A stretch of 64,000 nucleotides of DNA from Aselliscus stoliczkanus (Eukaryota; Chordata; Mammalia; Chiroptera; Hipposideridae): contig CM066727.1 of assembly GCA_033961575.1 (NCBI GenBank), positions 121,632,434-121,696,433 of the forward strand, written 5' to 3'. A program made the position numbers and the translations under genes. Shown here in pieces: positions 23,401-35,335 of this stretch. Numbering within the stretch: position 1 is the stretch's first letter; each line of letters opens with the position of its first letter. The notes beneath the pieces were generated by a model, which was given only the letters and a program-made list of their open reading frames with translations, ran no database searches and was not told where the DNA came from.

Positions 23401-24835
23401 CTACACTCAGGAAGAAAGCATACACTATCAACCCTCTTCTTGATTTAGAAAAAGCCCAGATCTGCTAAAACTGGATGTTGAAAGAGTACTGTATTAAGGC
23501 TCTAATTTGGGGGATTCACATGAAGACCTTACAGGAAAAATTGCACAAAGACCTAGAAATTACAGAATATAATCCCAGTACTCAAAAACTAATTTAAGAA
23601 ATTGATACTTATAGAATTGGTGCTAATTCTTACATCAGAGCTGTTCTAAAAAGCACTGAGGGTTTTAGGGTAGTACCATATTTGAGGTAAAAGTACAGTA
23701 GAAATTTAGAGGCAAAATCATCTTATAGCCAAATTAAATCAACACATATTTCTTGCCAACACATCAGTAATTAAAATTTTTCATACTGAAAATGGAAAAG
23801 TATTTTCATTGAAGATTAATGCCCATTAAACAAAACTCTGCTCTGTAGCAAGTGGGGTTGAAACAGTTTCCATAAGATGCACTATGTAACCTTTCCTTAT
23901 TACTGACTAGTGATAATATTAAAGCAGTGGCACTAATATGTATATATCTAAAAAGACTTTTCATTATACGTGAAACTAAAAACTAATGAAAAGAACTCTA
24001 AACCTTAAATTCCCAAAGAGGATTTCTGCATAACCTCTCTTTTCCAATGTATAAGTCATCTGCTTGGGGATAAACTGATCTTGTGAGAGTTAATTATGGA
24101 TTACTAAAAAATCATGAATTACATGTAAATCATCTTGCTATCAAATACTTGTTAACTACTTAATCTGCTACTTAATACTTTGTCTAGTGCAATAGAATAT
24201 TTACTTTAATAAAACACTCAATTTAAAAAGATAACATTTTAAAAATATGTAGTTATTATCTCTGTGTTGGTAGAGGAAAGCCCAAAAAGCTAGAGAAGAC
24301 AACTCTGCTTGGATAAGATTATTTGTGTCAACCAAAAAGATAATGAAATTTGTTATTTCAAAAGTGGGGACAGATGAGGAACTAAGAAATATAGCTATAT
24401 GAATGTGGATAATGAGTTCATTATGATTTGTCTTTATTCTTCAGAAAAATTGTCAGTGTAGAAGAAATACCTTCATTTACATGTAAGTATGAATAAAATT
24501 TTATAAAGCCAAATGTAAAGTGATTTTAGACTTTTTCTTTTTGGCTTATTATATATTACCATTTTTGCAACATTGAGAGTAATGAAGAGTTGTTCCTACA
24601 TCTCATCTTCATGGCCAAGAGCACATCTTCAAAGTAGAAATGATGAAAAGAGAACAGGAGGAAAGAGTAAGCAATCAAAATTCTTTTCCGTAGGAGAAAG
24701 AGGCCTCTGATATATAACTAGTGATAAGGCAATTTATGAATCCAAGGATTCCAGAAGCAATTTTATAATATTGCCTTAAAAATAATAAAACCCTAGAAAC
24801 AGAGGATTTAGGGCAGTGTTGCATGGTGGAATGAG
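23401..24835. other. Unassigned AT-rich sequence
   Basis: No supportable feature. Confidence 0.5.
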
Positions 24836-24839
24836 CTTT

Positions 24840-25020
24840 GGAAAACCACTTCTATAACCATCATCTCATTTCATCTTCCCAACTTCCTTGTGAGTGATAA
24901 GGCAGAAGGCACTCTGCCTTTGCAGATGGGAAATTGAGTCTCAGAAATATTGTGATGGGTCCAAGGTTGCATACTGTTAAATGATAGACCTAGGAATAAA
25001 GTTCAAGTCTTATGACTAGT
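24840..25020 (-). repeat. MIR SINE, antisense
   Basis: CATCATCTCATTTCATCTTC, TTTGCAGATGGGAAATTGAG, TCTCAGAAATATTGTGATGG and CCAAGGTTGCATACTG follow the reversed MIR core. A further weak MIR-like scrap (GAGTTAAGGTGACTTAGCCC) lies at 25170-25235. Confidence 0.6.
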
Positions 25021-25239
25021 TTTCTAAAATTTTTTTCCCACTAGGGAATGATGCCTTGAATCATCCATAGAAGACATACCTTTAAAATTGGATATCCATG
25101 AACTCATAAGAACCAAAGAATCTTAATTTTTAAATGAGTGTGCTAGAATTCTGTAACTTTCAGACTCAAAAATCATCCCGGAGAGTTAAGGTGACTTAGC
25201 CCGGGTCTGACAGTGAGCCTTGCAATGGTTTTTTGCACT

Positions 25240-26285
25240 TTACTAATAAAAAATAGACTTATTGTGTAAGATTAAGTAGCTAATGAGCACTGGAACCATA
25301 ATCTTCCACCTCACACAGCTCCTGGAGTCAGTTCAAGTCAGGGATTTCTAGGTACATCATTCTCAAATTGGGGTGTTCATACCCCAGAACTACTGTCTAA
25401 GGAAGTATGTGAAAATGCAGGATAAACTGAACACATATTTCCAGAGTGTCCATGTTACTCAGTCCTGATCATTATAGCACAGTTTTCTTAACTAATATAT
25501 TTCTTAAATATATCATGGGTTGTGAAGATCAAATAAATTATCAAAATACAAGAGAAGACTTCAAAAATGTTTCTGACATTGCCGGCTTCTTAAATTCTGC
25601 CCCCAAGTTCTGTGTTTATTTACTTTCCTCTGAAGTTGGAGTACTGCTGGGAAAAAGTTAGGCAAGCATTTCTTTAGGATACAAAGCCCCTACTTTCTTT
25701 GCATCTCTATGATACAATCCTCCAGAGTGAACCCAGACTCCACTTCAGACTCTCTTCTTAAAATCCCAGGTCGTAACATTGTCATTAATTAGTCTACGAC
25801 TTAGGAATTTCTTATACATCTCAAAACATACACACTTAATCCTCTGGACTAAAATGCAGGAGACTTCAAAAGCTTGATAAAGCAACTCTGTGCTTTCCAA
25901 ATATTAATACTTCTATTCTAAATAATTACAATATCGCCAGTTTTGCACTGACTTCTCATCATTGGGTGGGCTCTCTATGGACACATTGGACCTACTTTAG
26001 AACTTCTGTTTTTACGTTCCACCTAACCAATGGTCCCTCTCCTCTTCCTGCCACACATCCAACTCCCATAAGCTGCCCACTTTCCTCTACATCAGATCTG
26101 TGACACTCTCCAATAAACATCAGAACGATGATCCCCCTTCAAATATCATAAGTAAAATAATTTTGCAATCCACATTGGGCTAGAGTTGAATTTCTACTAT
26201 TGTTCTTCCTCACCCCTATTTCCAGATTTCTAACATAATAAAAAAGTATATATCTTGTCTGTCTTCAAATATTACATAATTTATA
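25240..26285. other. Unassigned sequence
   Basis: No supportable feature. The frame at 25446-25661 shows no known motif. Confidence 0.45.
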
Positions 26286-26289
26286 ATAA

Positions 26290-27245
26290 CAGTTGTAAAT
26301 GATTTTTGAGGAGGTAAGGAAATATTTTTTTCTTTTCCGTTTTTAATAGACTTTAATTTTTAGGATAGTTTTAGATTTCTATAAATTGAGCAGATAGTAA
26401 AGAGTTCCCACATACTCTTTCAGAGTTCACTCTATTATTAATAGCTGCATTAGTGCAAGAAGTTTGTTACAATTGACGAACCAATATTCATACAGTATTA
26501 TAAACTGAAGTCCATAGTTTACATTTGGCTCTGTCTTTGTGTTATAGTTCTATGGGTTTTCACAAATGCAGAATGTCATGTATCCACTGTTACAACATTA
26601 TACAGAATATCTTCATTGCCCTAAAATCCCCCTGTGTCACATCTATTCAATCCTTCCCCTTCCTCCTGAACCCCTGGCAACCACTACTCTTTTTACTGTC
26701 TCTACAATTTTGCTTTTTCCAGAATGTCATATACTTGGAATCATACACTATGTAACATTTTAAGACTGGCTTCTTCCAACACACATTTGAGGTTACTATG
26801 TGTCTTTTTATGGCTTGATAGTATATTTCTTTTCATCATTAAGTAACATTTTCTTGTATAGATATACCACAGTCTGTGTATTCATTCACTTCTTGAAGGA
26901 TATCTTGGTTACTTCCAGTGTGGTACAATTATGAATAAAGCTGATATAAACATTTGTGTGTAGGTTTTAGGATGGACCTAAGTTTTCAATTTATTTGGGT
27001 AAATACCTAGGAATGCTATTGCTGGACCATACGGTAAGTTGATGTTTAGCTTTGCAAGAAACACAAACTATTTTTCAGAGCAACTGTACCATTTGTATTC
27101 ATACCAGCAACTGGCATTTGGTGTTGTCAAGTTTGTTTTCGCTTGTTTGTTTGTTTGGTTTTCCATTTTAGCCTTTCTAATAGGTTTCAAATGCTTTTCT
27201 GTATTACTTTATTTTATATTATTTGTTTCTCTTCAAGGTTAACAG
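26290..27245 (-). mobile_element. Old L1 3' region, antisense
   Basis: About 950 bp follow reversed L1M: CTGAACCCCTGGCAACCACT, GGAATCATACACTATGTAAC, a TATACCACAGTCTGTGTATTC segment, TATGAATAAAGCTGATATAA, TGCTATTGCTGGACCATACG and TTTTCAGAGCAACTGTACCA. No frame survives. Plus-strand frames in this interval are antisense by-products. Confidence 0.75.
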
Positions 27246-28110
27246 CCTTTTGAAATACTAACCCATATTCCTGCTAAAAGTCAAACTTAAGCTCTATATG
27301 TGTCTAATTTTTTTGAAAAGTAAAATATTTATAAATTTAGAAATCTCAATAAATTTGGTGGTAAATTCAAATGAGATAGGAATGAACTACAACAAAACTC
27401 TTTTCACAATATTAGGCAAACTGAGATCAGAACAGACACTTTATAAATATCACCATCTTGAAAAGATATGTTTATATTACCACTATTATGAAGAGTGAGC
27501 CAATTCCAGCCTGAGCATAAGAAATAAAAGGAATAAGTGCATATATTGGGTTGTCAGAAAAGTCATGACATTTTTTTCTGTGTTTTTCATTGCAAAACTG
27601 TGTGATGACTTTTCTGACAACCCAATAATTTCAGCTTTTTGAAATCTATTTGAAAGCCACTGAAGTTATTTTTGCTGAAATACAAGAAAGGCTTCAGACA
27701 CCTATAAACCACATGATTTATTTTCAGTAAGAAAAAGGTAATAGGCAACTTACTAATGATGAACATATATTTTCCATAAATTTATTCATAAGGAAAAGCT
27801 TGGAGATGAGATAATCTCCATTTAAGTAATTTAGACATTCCATGAATAAGAGCTTACTACATCCCCATCTATATCACATCATATGCTGGAGAAGGAAATG
27901 GGAGCTTGATGAAGGTTCCTGGAAAGCAAAGACCTAATCAATAACTAGCATATTCTCCCCCTGAAGGGTGTAGGATGGCATCATGGGAAAAGGATGGATC
28001 TTACAGATTGACAGAGTTGGATGAAAAAAAGATTTACTATCTGGTGCATAACAGGCACTCAAGAATTCTGAAGAGGCTTTGAGGTGGTTACCATCACCTC
28101 AAACATCATA
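27246..28110. other. Unassigned sequence around a MITE
   Basis: Apart from the 80-bp MITE at 27546-27625, I see no repeat and no gene. Confidence 0.5.
27546..27625. mobile_element. 80-bp palindromic mariner MITE
   Basis: The ends TTGGGTTGTCAGAAAAGTCA and its near-perfect inverse TGACTTTTCTGACAACCCAA meet around a short centre (TTTTTCATTGCAAAACTG). TA is present on both sides (27544-27545 and 27626-27627), the mariner target duplication. Its terminal bases match the ends of the longer mariner at 59503-60780, so that family is the probable source of transposase. Low arm divergence suggests a fairly young insertion. It cannot encode protein. Confidence 0.95.
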
Positions 28111-28117
28111 TATGTTG

Positions 28118-28400
28118 GTTTTCACAGGAAACAGATTCTTCACACTCTTTGAGACAGAGTTTAGAAAGCAGCATGTTTATTAGAAGTGCTCTTTTGATCA
28201 ACAGTCATGGAAGAAAGAGAAAGAAGCAAGACTGAGCAGAAGGAGAAGTAGATCTGCCAACCCAGTCTACCCAGCCAGAGCCAACAAGCCTGGAAGTTCT
28301 AAAGCTGAAATGGCCCAAGAGGACCGCCTCACTTTGAGAGAAATGGACCCGACTGGCCTTCATCAGTCACTGCATGTGGACACCCCTGGCAGGGCATGTT
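28118..28400 (-). mobile_element. ERVL-like LTR, minus strand
   Basis: Begins TGTTGGTTTTCACAGGAAAC and continues with GTTTAGAAAGCAGCATGTTT, ATTAGAAGTGCTCTTTTGAT and a GAAGTTCTAAAGCTGAAATG segment, as in reversed LTRs of class III elements. It lies at the 3' side of a minus-strand provirus body. The inner boundary is approximate. Confidence 0.5.
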
Positions 28401-30026
28401 CTTGGGGAAAGTAGATCTCTATAGCTGAAGGCCCTTCACTGCCAACACTCCTACAGTTAGGGGAATCTGGGTTGGCCCTACCTATGTTCACGTCTTGTAC
28501 CTCTATGATCCCTTTCTTCGTATACATTCAGAGCAGCTCCGCCAGGATTCCAGAGTCTCTTTCTCTGGAGGAAACATACAAGAGGAAGTCTAGAAGGACA
28601 TGCTACAGTCCTGGCTACTGCTGTGACTGACGATCCTCCTCCCATCCCTAGTTTGTCTATTTAGTCTGTGTTCCTTTCACCTTCAGGTGTGGTCTTAGTG
28701 GCTTACCTGGTGATGTGATCTAAATCCTCCTCCCTTTTAAGTAGGGGTTCTTAGTCACAGTGGCCTTCTCAAACCAGGATTGTTGCACTTTTCTATTTAC
28801 TAGCACAACTGAGTAAGGAAATATCAAAAGGCATTCAGGTAACTTCCATGTGACACATATGTTCTGCTCTGCCCCCACTAAGTAAGAGCAGTCCTACCTC
28901 TTCCTGATGATCAGGTGAATTACCCAGGGCAAGTTGCTTGCTGACCCCTATACATTTGAGGACTAATATATGCCAGTAGCTTTATAGTCAAATAAGCCTA
29001 TTGATGTGTCCCCTGACTGGAGAGATCCCATTTTGAGAACAGAACTTTTAATCCTGCAGAGACCAGACTTGTAAAAACTGGGATAGCCAAATTCCCCCAG
29101 TGAGTCATTGAGAGTGATGGAAAGTGAAGCCACTTTTGCTTCTAGTCTTTGGTTTCTAAACCCATGTGGTCACTACATACTTGGGACCCAGCACCGTATG
29201 AAATGCTTTGATTCAAGGCATATAAAGTAAACTGGAGGACAGCGCCCTCTCCTCAAGGTGTTGACTATTAGCTGGCACAAGCACTCTGCCTTCAGTTGGC
29301 CATTTCAACACTTTATCAGGTCAGTAGATTCTCGGTGATACGGAGTGTGATATAGACAGAAAATCCCATGGTAATAAGCTTATGATTTTCCTGTAAAATG
29401 GGTCCTCTACCAGGGAACAATATGGCATGGGACCCAGTATTGGTAGGTAAAACATTCTCTAAGATCTTGGATAGCAATGTTAGCTGAGGCCATGCAGGCA
29501 GGAAAGGCAAACCTATGCACAGATTGTGTGTCTATTTCTCTTAGAATGGGTGTCTGTTTTTTCCAGGTTGAAAGGAACCCAACATAGTCAACTTGCCACC
29601 AAATGGCCAGCTGTGCTCCTGGAGAAATGATGTGATATTGGGAGATCAGCATCAGTCTTTGTTGCTGGCAGTTTGGACATTGGCATTGGTAGGAGCTACA
29701 TCAGCCTTGGGAAATGGGAGTCCTCCCATTCTTGTGGACTCATGAAGAATCTCAATGTCTACCACTGTAGTCACTTCCTTCATGAGTCCATATTGCTAAT
29801 GATGAGGTGACTAGTGTCAAAGTCTGGCTGTGTCATTCTACCTTCCCCATGGTTTGATACCTCTTCTATGGTAAATATTCTCCAATTTAACATACAAGAC
29901 AGTCTCACTTTGTGCCTTCTGTCATATCCATCCATCCATCTACCCATATCTTCTATCTCAGATTTCCTTGTTCCAAACTGCCCAGTCTTTCTTCTTCCAA
30001 GACCCTGACCTGCCATCCATGAGGGT

Positions 30027-30076
<50 letters not shown>

Positions 30077-30950
30077 TGGACCACTTCCCAAATTGCCAGC
30101 TGGATAACCAGATGCACCACCTAAAACTCTGCCCATTGGCATGCTCTTTCCCTCTTCGCTGTCTCTGCAGACCACTTCTGTGTAAGGCTGTAATGCATCT
30201 GCTGTCCATTTTGGCCTTGTCCCCATATACCAATCTGACTCAGCTGTAAAACAACAATCTGGCTTCTCCTTCTTTTACCAGCTAGTCACAGAAGGTTGTC
30301 GTACTGCAATATATATAAGCTAAGGGGGCTGCAGGTCCTACAGTGGTAGATGACATGAACCTGGGCTACCTGCTCATAAACTTGTTTGTATTATAGTGTC
30401 TGGTCCTGTCGTTAGTGATCTTGTATATACCAATTCCATCTATGATGAGTTACTACTGGGTCCACTGGTAGGTCAAAGATAACCTATTATAGTTTATAAT
30501 GAGCAGTTCTAGATGCACAGTCACTTCATTCCCCATGGTCAAATTTGAAACTTAAACTATACTGCAGGCTCTCCTCAGATAACTTTATTGAAAGGTCTGG
30601 AGTTAGAAGGGCTCATCAGATTATTGATACATGAGGCTGGTAAAACAAGTCGTTTAATCCTCTGCCTCAGTCAGCCCTTTGACATGGCTGCCCTGAAAGG
30701 CATGGCTGTGGGTGAGGTAGCTCTCCGAAGCTGAGGCACCTTTGCAATAGGTGACAGCTGAAAACATCTAACAGCACTCCTCAACTAGGGAGATCTAATT
30801 TCCACATATTCATAGCCATCTCACCATGGGGAGGGAACAACTTTGGGCTGGTGGGAAAGGAACTCAACCTGTCTCTAATCCCATAATTATTGAGCTACCA
30901 ATTGCCAATGCAACCTATTCCAAATTAATCATAAAAGAAATAGTTATCAA
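28401..30950 (-). mobile_element. Class III (ERVL-like) endogenous retrovirus, internal region
   Basis: A minus-strand pol relic. At about 29407-29652 the reverse strand reads WWQVDYVGFL, then IDTQ and RFAFPACMASANIAIQDL, and WVPCHIV, which follows the conserved integrase core start of ERVL elements. Stops and frameshifts occur on both sides and the protein is not functional. Upstream pol (toward 30,700) is more decayed; a GGGTCCACTGGTAGGTCAAA word near 30,458 is typical of reversed ERVL pol. An (AC)n tract interrupts it at 30029. No clear 5' LTR was found near 30,950. Confidence 0.65.
30029..30075. repeat. (AC)n microsatellite
   Basis: About 23 AC units inside the ERV body. Open frames that cross it on both strands are made of cysteine-valine or threonine-histidine runs and are artefacts. 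Confidence 0.97.
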
Positions 30951-31049
30951 GTAACAAGTTGAATAAGTGATATATTACAAAGCAAAGGTAGCCTATACAT
31001 ATACAATCTAATTTATGATATAGTGGCACTATAAAGCAGGGAGGAAAAA

Positions 31050-31640
31050 TGTTTTCTTTTTTATTTGAGATATTCAATTTTTTTATTTTTTAAAATTTAA
31101 AATTTTTTACAAACAGTAAAATCTACTTTTTGTGCATTGAACAAGTACATAGAGTTGTATAGAGTTGTACATACACCATCACAGCCATAAAGCAGTTTTA
31201 TCAACCCAAAATATTCCCTCATGCCGCCCCTTTACCCAACCTATCTCCTGGCAACCACTAACCTATTTCAATCTGTACAGTTTGGCTTTTGTGGGCTAAA
31301 TGTCGGTATATATGCCAGAATGTCATCTAAATAGAATCATATAGTATGTTGCCTGTTTGCCTGGCTTTTCTCTTAGCCAATTGCATTTGAGATTTAACCA
31401 TGGTGCTGTACTTATTAATTATTCATTGCCTTTCGTTGAAGAGTAGTTTTATATTGTATGTATATACCACAATCCTGCTTGTTTGTTTGTTTTTGCTTTT
31501 GTTTTTGTTTTTTTAAAATTATCTCTTGAAGGTAATTGTTTTTTTTCCAGTTTTTGGAGATTATGAATTAAGCTTGTGTAAACATTCATGTGCATCATTT
31601 TGTGTGAACATAAGTTTCACTTCTCTTGGAGAAAAGAAAA
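31050..31640 (-). mobile_element. Old L1 3' region, antisense
   Basis: Same order as the fragment at 26,290: GAACAAGTACATAGAGTTGT, ACCATCACAGCCATAAAGCA, CTCCTGGCAACCACTAACC, AATAGAATCATATAGTATGT and AGATTATGAATTAAGCTTGT. Not coding. Confidence 0.7.
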
Positions 31641-32345
31641 ACTGTCTTTTTTAAAAAATGGTGCTGGATCAAAGCCCGACAAAATGGCACCCTCCCTACA
31701 CTACTCGGGTGCAGGCTCCACACCACGGGAACAGTAGTCCAGGGACCTCCAGCTTCTGCACCAGGGGTGCTCAATTCAGTCCGTCCCCACCGGCTCCAGG
31801 GTCCGACTCACACGGCCACTCCCTCCACCAGTAACCAGACTTCCAGCCTCCACTCTACCTTGATGAGCTGTTCCCAGTTCACAGAATTGTCTTGGCTGCA
31901 CAGTTTCTGAAATGTGCCTGAGCTCCTTCTGAGAAGAGGGGAAAGAAGAAAAGACATGTTTAGGAATAATAATGGAAGGAGGAAGATATGGGTCACTGTC
32001 ATCTGTGTCCATAGGCAGCCAGAGCACCCACTCACACGCTTGACCTGATGACTGCAGTTCTCTCCTCATGTCTACAGCACTTGCCTGTAGGTCACCAGGG
32101 GCCTGGCCCTGCCTCCCACCACTCTAGCCTTTGTTGGATAGATGAAATCACAAAGATCCCATCATCACGTGTTGCCTTCCTCCTACCTCCTCCCCTGGTG
32201 AGACCCGCCCATTACACCTGGCTCTTCACCAGGTGAGAGGGCAGCTGAGTCCCACTGATGCTCTCTCATGCCTCTGCAAGTGCCAGGCAGCAGGCCTTTG
32301 TGATGCCACAGGCAATGGGGACAGTGAGAGAAGAGATTTTGGAGG
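31641..32345. other. GC-richer unidentified block with an exon-like segment
   Basis: This 700-bp block is clearly less AT-rich than its surroundings and is not a repeat I recognise. On the minus strand 31859-31928 is bounded by a pyrimidine tract plus CAG acceptor and a CAAG|GTAGAG donor. The enclosed 70 bases can read FQKLCSQDNSVNWEQLIK. No second exon could be linked. It may also be a unique non-coding or retroviral relic. Confidence 0.35.
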
Positions 32346-33588
32346 TGAGAATGTGATTGAATTTTTGTGTAAAAGGTAAAAAAAAATGTTTACTGATTGT
32401 TACATGTTTGTTGTCAATAGCTAAAGCTACACTTGAATATTAACGTCCTGTTTTTACTACAGCCTGGGTTGGGGGGGAAATGGTGTTGGATCAATTGGAT
32501 ATCCACAAGAAAAAAATATAAAATTAACTTTTACCATATACAACAAATGAACTACCCGTGGCTTACAGATTTGTATTGAAGTACTTGTCAAGCAGGGCAT
32601 AAAAATCATTACACATAAAGAAATATTTTATTAAATCAAGCTATATTAAAATGAAGAAATTGTCTATCAAACCTATCATTAAGAGAATTAAAAAACAAAG
32701 TCCCAAAGTGAGAGAAGAAAAATGTACACATATGACTGACAGAGGACTCATACTGAGACTTTCCATATTGTTTGTATAATAAATTTTAAAAGGTACACAA
32801 TCCAATGTGTGTGTTGCAGGGAGGGGGTGGTGGTGGCAGGGAGTATGGACAAGAGAGCCAAAGAGGCAGCCTAATTGTCTCTGGGGTGTGCGTGTGTGTA
32901 TGTGCATGTGCACATTTATCTGACTGGTAAGTCTGGAAGAAGACAGAGGCAGGCATCACTCAGCCATTTTCCCTGTTCTCTCTGGGTTTCCCAACCCACA
33001 GAGAACACACCTCTTGCTTTTTTTGGCTATGACATAAGACCAGTGCTGGGTGCACTGTCCCTGTTGTGGGGGCTGCTCTGTCCTGTGCAGCAGGACCATG
33101 ACTAACTGCAGAATGTCTGTCTTCTTAGGGGGCTCGGAAGCAAGCCCATGTGGCTGTTACTCTGAACTGAGTTCTCTGCTCAGCCTTCCTCAGTAACAAC
33201 AGCAATCACCAGACCTTCATCTGTCTTGCTGGGTTTTGTTTCATTTTGTGTTTTTATCAGTTGGGTCAGAGCCAGAATGGAAGAAGATAGAGAAGAAGGG
33301 TGCTAATTATTGAGCATTCTCGAGAACCATAAAACATACATAAATTCTAATATGGAATATGTTCATACATTTTTAATAGAGTCATTCTCTTAAATATTGT
33401 TATATTCTAAATTTGATATGAGAAATATATTCACCTGTCACCTTCCTTATGCCAAAAATTCTTTCCCCTGAGTTCTCACTTCTCTAAATCACCCTTGAAG
33501 GCCACTAAGACCTTCATCTATTTAGTCTGAGACCTGAGAAAAGGTGAGAAAAAGGAGAAAGACAGGGAAGAAGAAAAAAGGAAGAGTA
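32346..33588. other. Unassigned sequence
   Basis: No supportable gene. Short TG/GGTGGT-rich words near 32,805-32,910 are simple sequence. The frames at 32641-32913 and 32875-33105 lack motifs. Confidence 0.45.
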
Positions 33589-33589
33589 G

Positions 33590-33760
33590 AAAACATTAAT
33601 AATTGCTGTTTATTAAATGCCTTCTATGTGTTAGATACTTAGTGCTTATATGTAGCATCTGATTTAATCCTCACAACAAACCTACTTCCAGATAAGGAAA
33701 CCAGAGCTAAGAAAAATTAAGCAATTGCCCAAGACCACAAAGCTTGATATAAGTTTCATT
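33590..33760 (-). repeat. MIR SINE, antisense
   Basis: TTAATAATTGCTGTTTATTA, GCCTTCTATGTGTTAGATAC, CTGATTTAATCCTCACAACA, TTCCAGATAAGGAAACCAGA and CAATTGCCCAAGACCACAAA follow the reversed MIR consensus along most of its length. Confidence 0.8.
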
Positions 33761-33863
33761 TCTCTGAACTTTCATATCATTTTCTATTTTTCATCCAGCA
33801 TTTGCCATTTCATGCCATATGGTACTATGGTACTATCATTTCTTTTTCTACATGTTTCCTGTC

Positions 33864-34202
33864 TGACAGGGCCCAGGCAAGTTCAGGCACACATGAGCAG
33901 AGGCCCTGGACACAGGGCCCAGGCATGTCCAGATGTGTGCAGGCTGACATGCGGACCCTGACCCCGGATGTAAGGACCTTGACTCTGGAGCCTGCTTATA
34001 CAAGCCCTTTATGTAAACATGACTTGTACTTGCGGGAGGAAGCATGCACATTCCTGTGCACTCTCCTCCCCAAAAATCTCTATATAATGGTTGTTATTGC
34101 TGATCAAAGATGCTGGTTCCTCCTCATGTCGGCACAGAGTGCCTTTTTTACTAGGACATCTCACCATCGAAACTTCCCCCCCACAAACCCCTGGCGATGA
34201 CA
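33864..34202 (+). mobile_element. Solo LTR with 5-bp target duplication
   Basis: A 339-bp block begins TGACAGGGCCCAGGCAAG and ends CTGGCGATGACA, giving the TG...CA termini of LTRs. The 5-bp word CTGTC stands directly on both sides (33859-33863 and 34203-34207). A TATA-like CTCTATATAATGG lies near 34,080, which sets the likely plus orientation. The word CAGGGCCCAGGCA occurs twice (33867 and 33913). No AATAAA was found. Composition is GC-richer than the flanks, consistent with a relatively young insertion. The family is unknown to me. Open frames inside it are incidental. Confidence 0.75.
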
Positions 34203-34209
34203 CTGTCTT

Positions 34210-34540
34210 ATAAAATAATTAGCCTCTTTAAAACATAGATTATTTCACATTTCAATTTATAGCTACGGTCTTTAACATGATTTCCTGGACACAATAGGTA
34301 TTCAGTAAATATTTGTTAGTGATGTCATAAGAGCTCATAAAAAAATGAGATCATAAGACAAATTTAATATTAAAAATGTGACCAAACATAAGATACAGAA
34401 TTTGAAATTTTTGTGCAAGTTTGTAATAAAATAGGGAAATCAGTCTCTATGCCACATAAATTATAATATAATTTAATTATATATTATAATAATATATATT
34501 ATATATATTTAATAAATATATAATAAAATGTGTAATGAAA
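34210..34540. repeat. AT-rich low-complexity region
   Basis: The part from about 34,455 to 34,530 is almost pure A/T with TATATATTATA-type words. No gene. Confidence 0.7.
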
Positions 34541-34544
34541 ATTT

Positions 34545-34695
34545 TAAGGATTTTGAAATCAGGGACTCAGCCCTGCTGCTTAACTAGCCATGAGACCTCG
34601 AACAAATCCTCAACCTCAGATTTTGATTCCTCTCCTCAGAAAGGTATCACATTTCCCTGAAAGTGTTGTAAGGAAGTAATAAAAGTCAGGGAAGA
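34545..34695 (+). repeat. MIR SINE, sense
   Basis: TTGAAATCAGGGACTCAGCC, TTAACTAGCCATGAGACCTC and CAACCTCAGATTTTGATTCC follow the MIR core in direct orientation. Confidence 0.6.
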
Positions 34696-34699
34696 TTAA

Positions 34700-35330
34700 A
34701 AACTGTAGTAAGATGATACTATCAATTTACATTAGTCATTTGATAATACTATATGATATATATGATAGAATATATGGTATCACATAATGTGCAATATGCA
34801 TAATATCATATATGATGCTATAGAGATATAACATTATACAACATTATACTGCCATCTCATAATGTTTATTAATTTTTTGGTCATAGGCACAGGCAAGCTC
34901 TTAATAAATATTAAGCCTAATTTTCTAGACAGAGAAAATGCAGCTACTGTCACTGATAAGAAGTTGCTGCTTCTTTCCTCTCCCTATTTCCCCCATCTGC
35001 CAATCACTCCTATTCCTAAACATATGTCCTGTCAGAACCATGATATAGTAATCAACTCTCTGAGGGAATGTTTTTCCAGAGCTTTGTTTTTCACCTAATT
35101 TTCTAAGCTTCTATGAATCTTTCTTACTTCAGCCTTATCCTATTCTTGCTGCAGACCTGGATTAAAGATAATAGAGTTCATATTAGCAAGTTGTTGAATT
35201 GATGAGTTCATGTTAGGTCTGTGCAGCAGCATGGAGTACAGGCTGTACATTCAGTTCATATTTAAAAATGCTTATTGGTTGGAAGTTAACATTATCATAG
35301 GACAAACTCACCTGTTATCTTTTTTCATGC
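34700..35330. other. Unassigned AT-rich sequence
   Basis: ATAT/GATA-rich words lie at 34,735-34,850. No supportable gene. Confidence 0.45.
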
Positions 35331-35335
35331 CCTTT

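Noticed and set aside
29780..30249. Frames of 148, 91 and 93 codons
   Set aside because: Carried by the (AC)n/(GT)n tract inside an ERV relic; runs of C-V and T-H are microsatellite translations.
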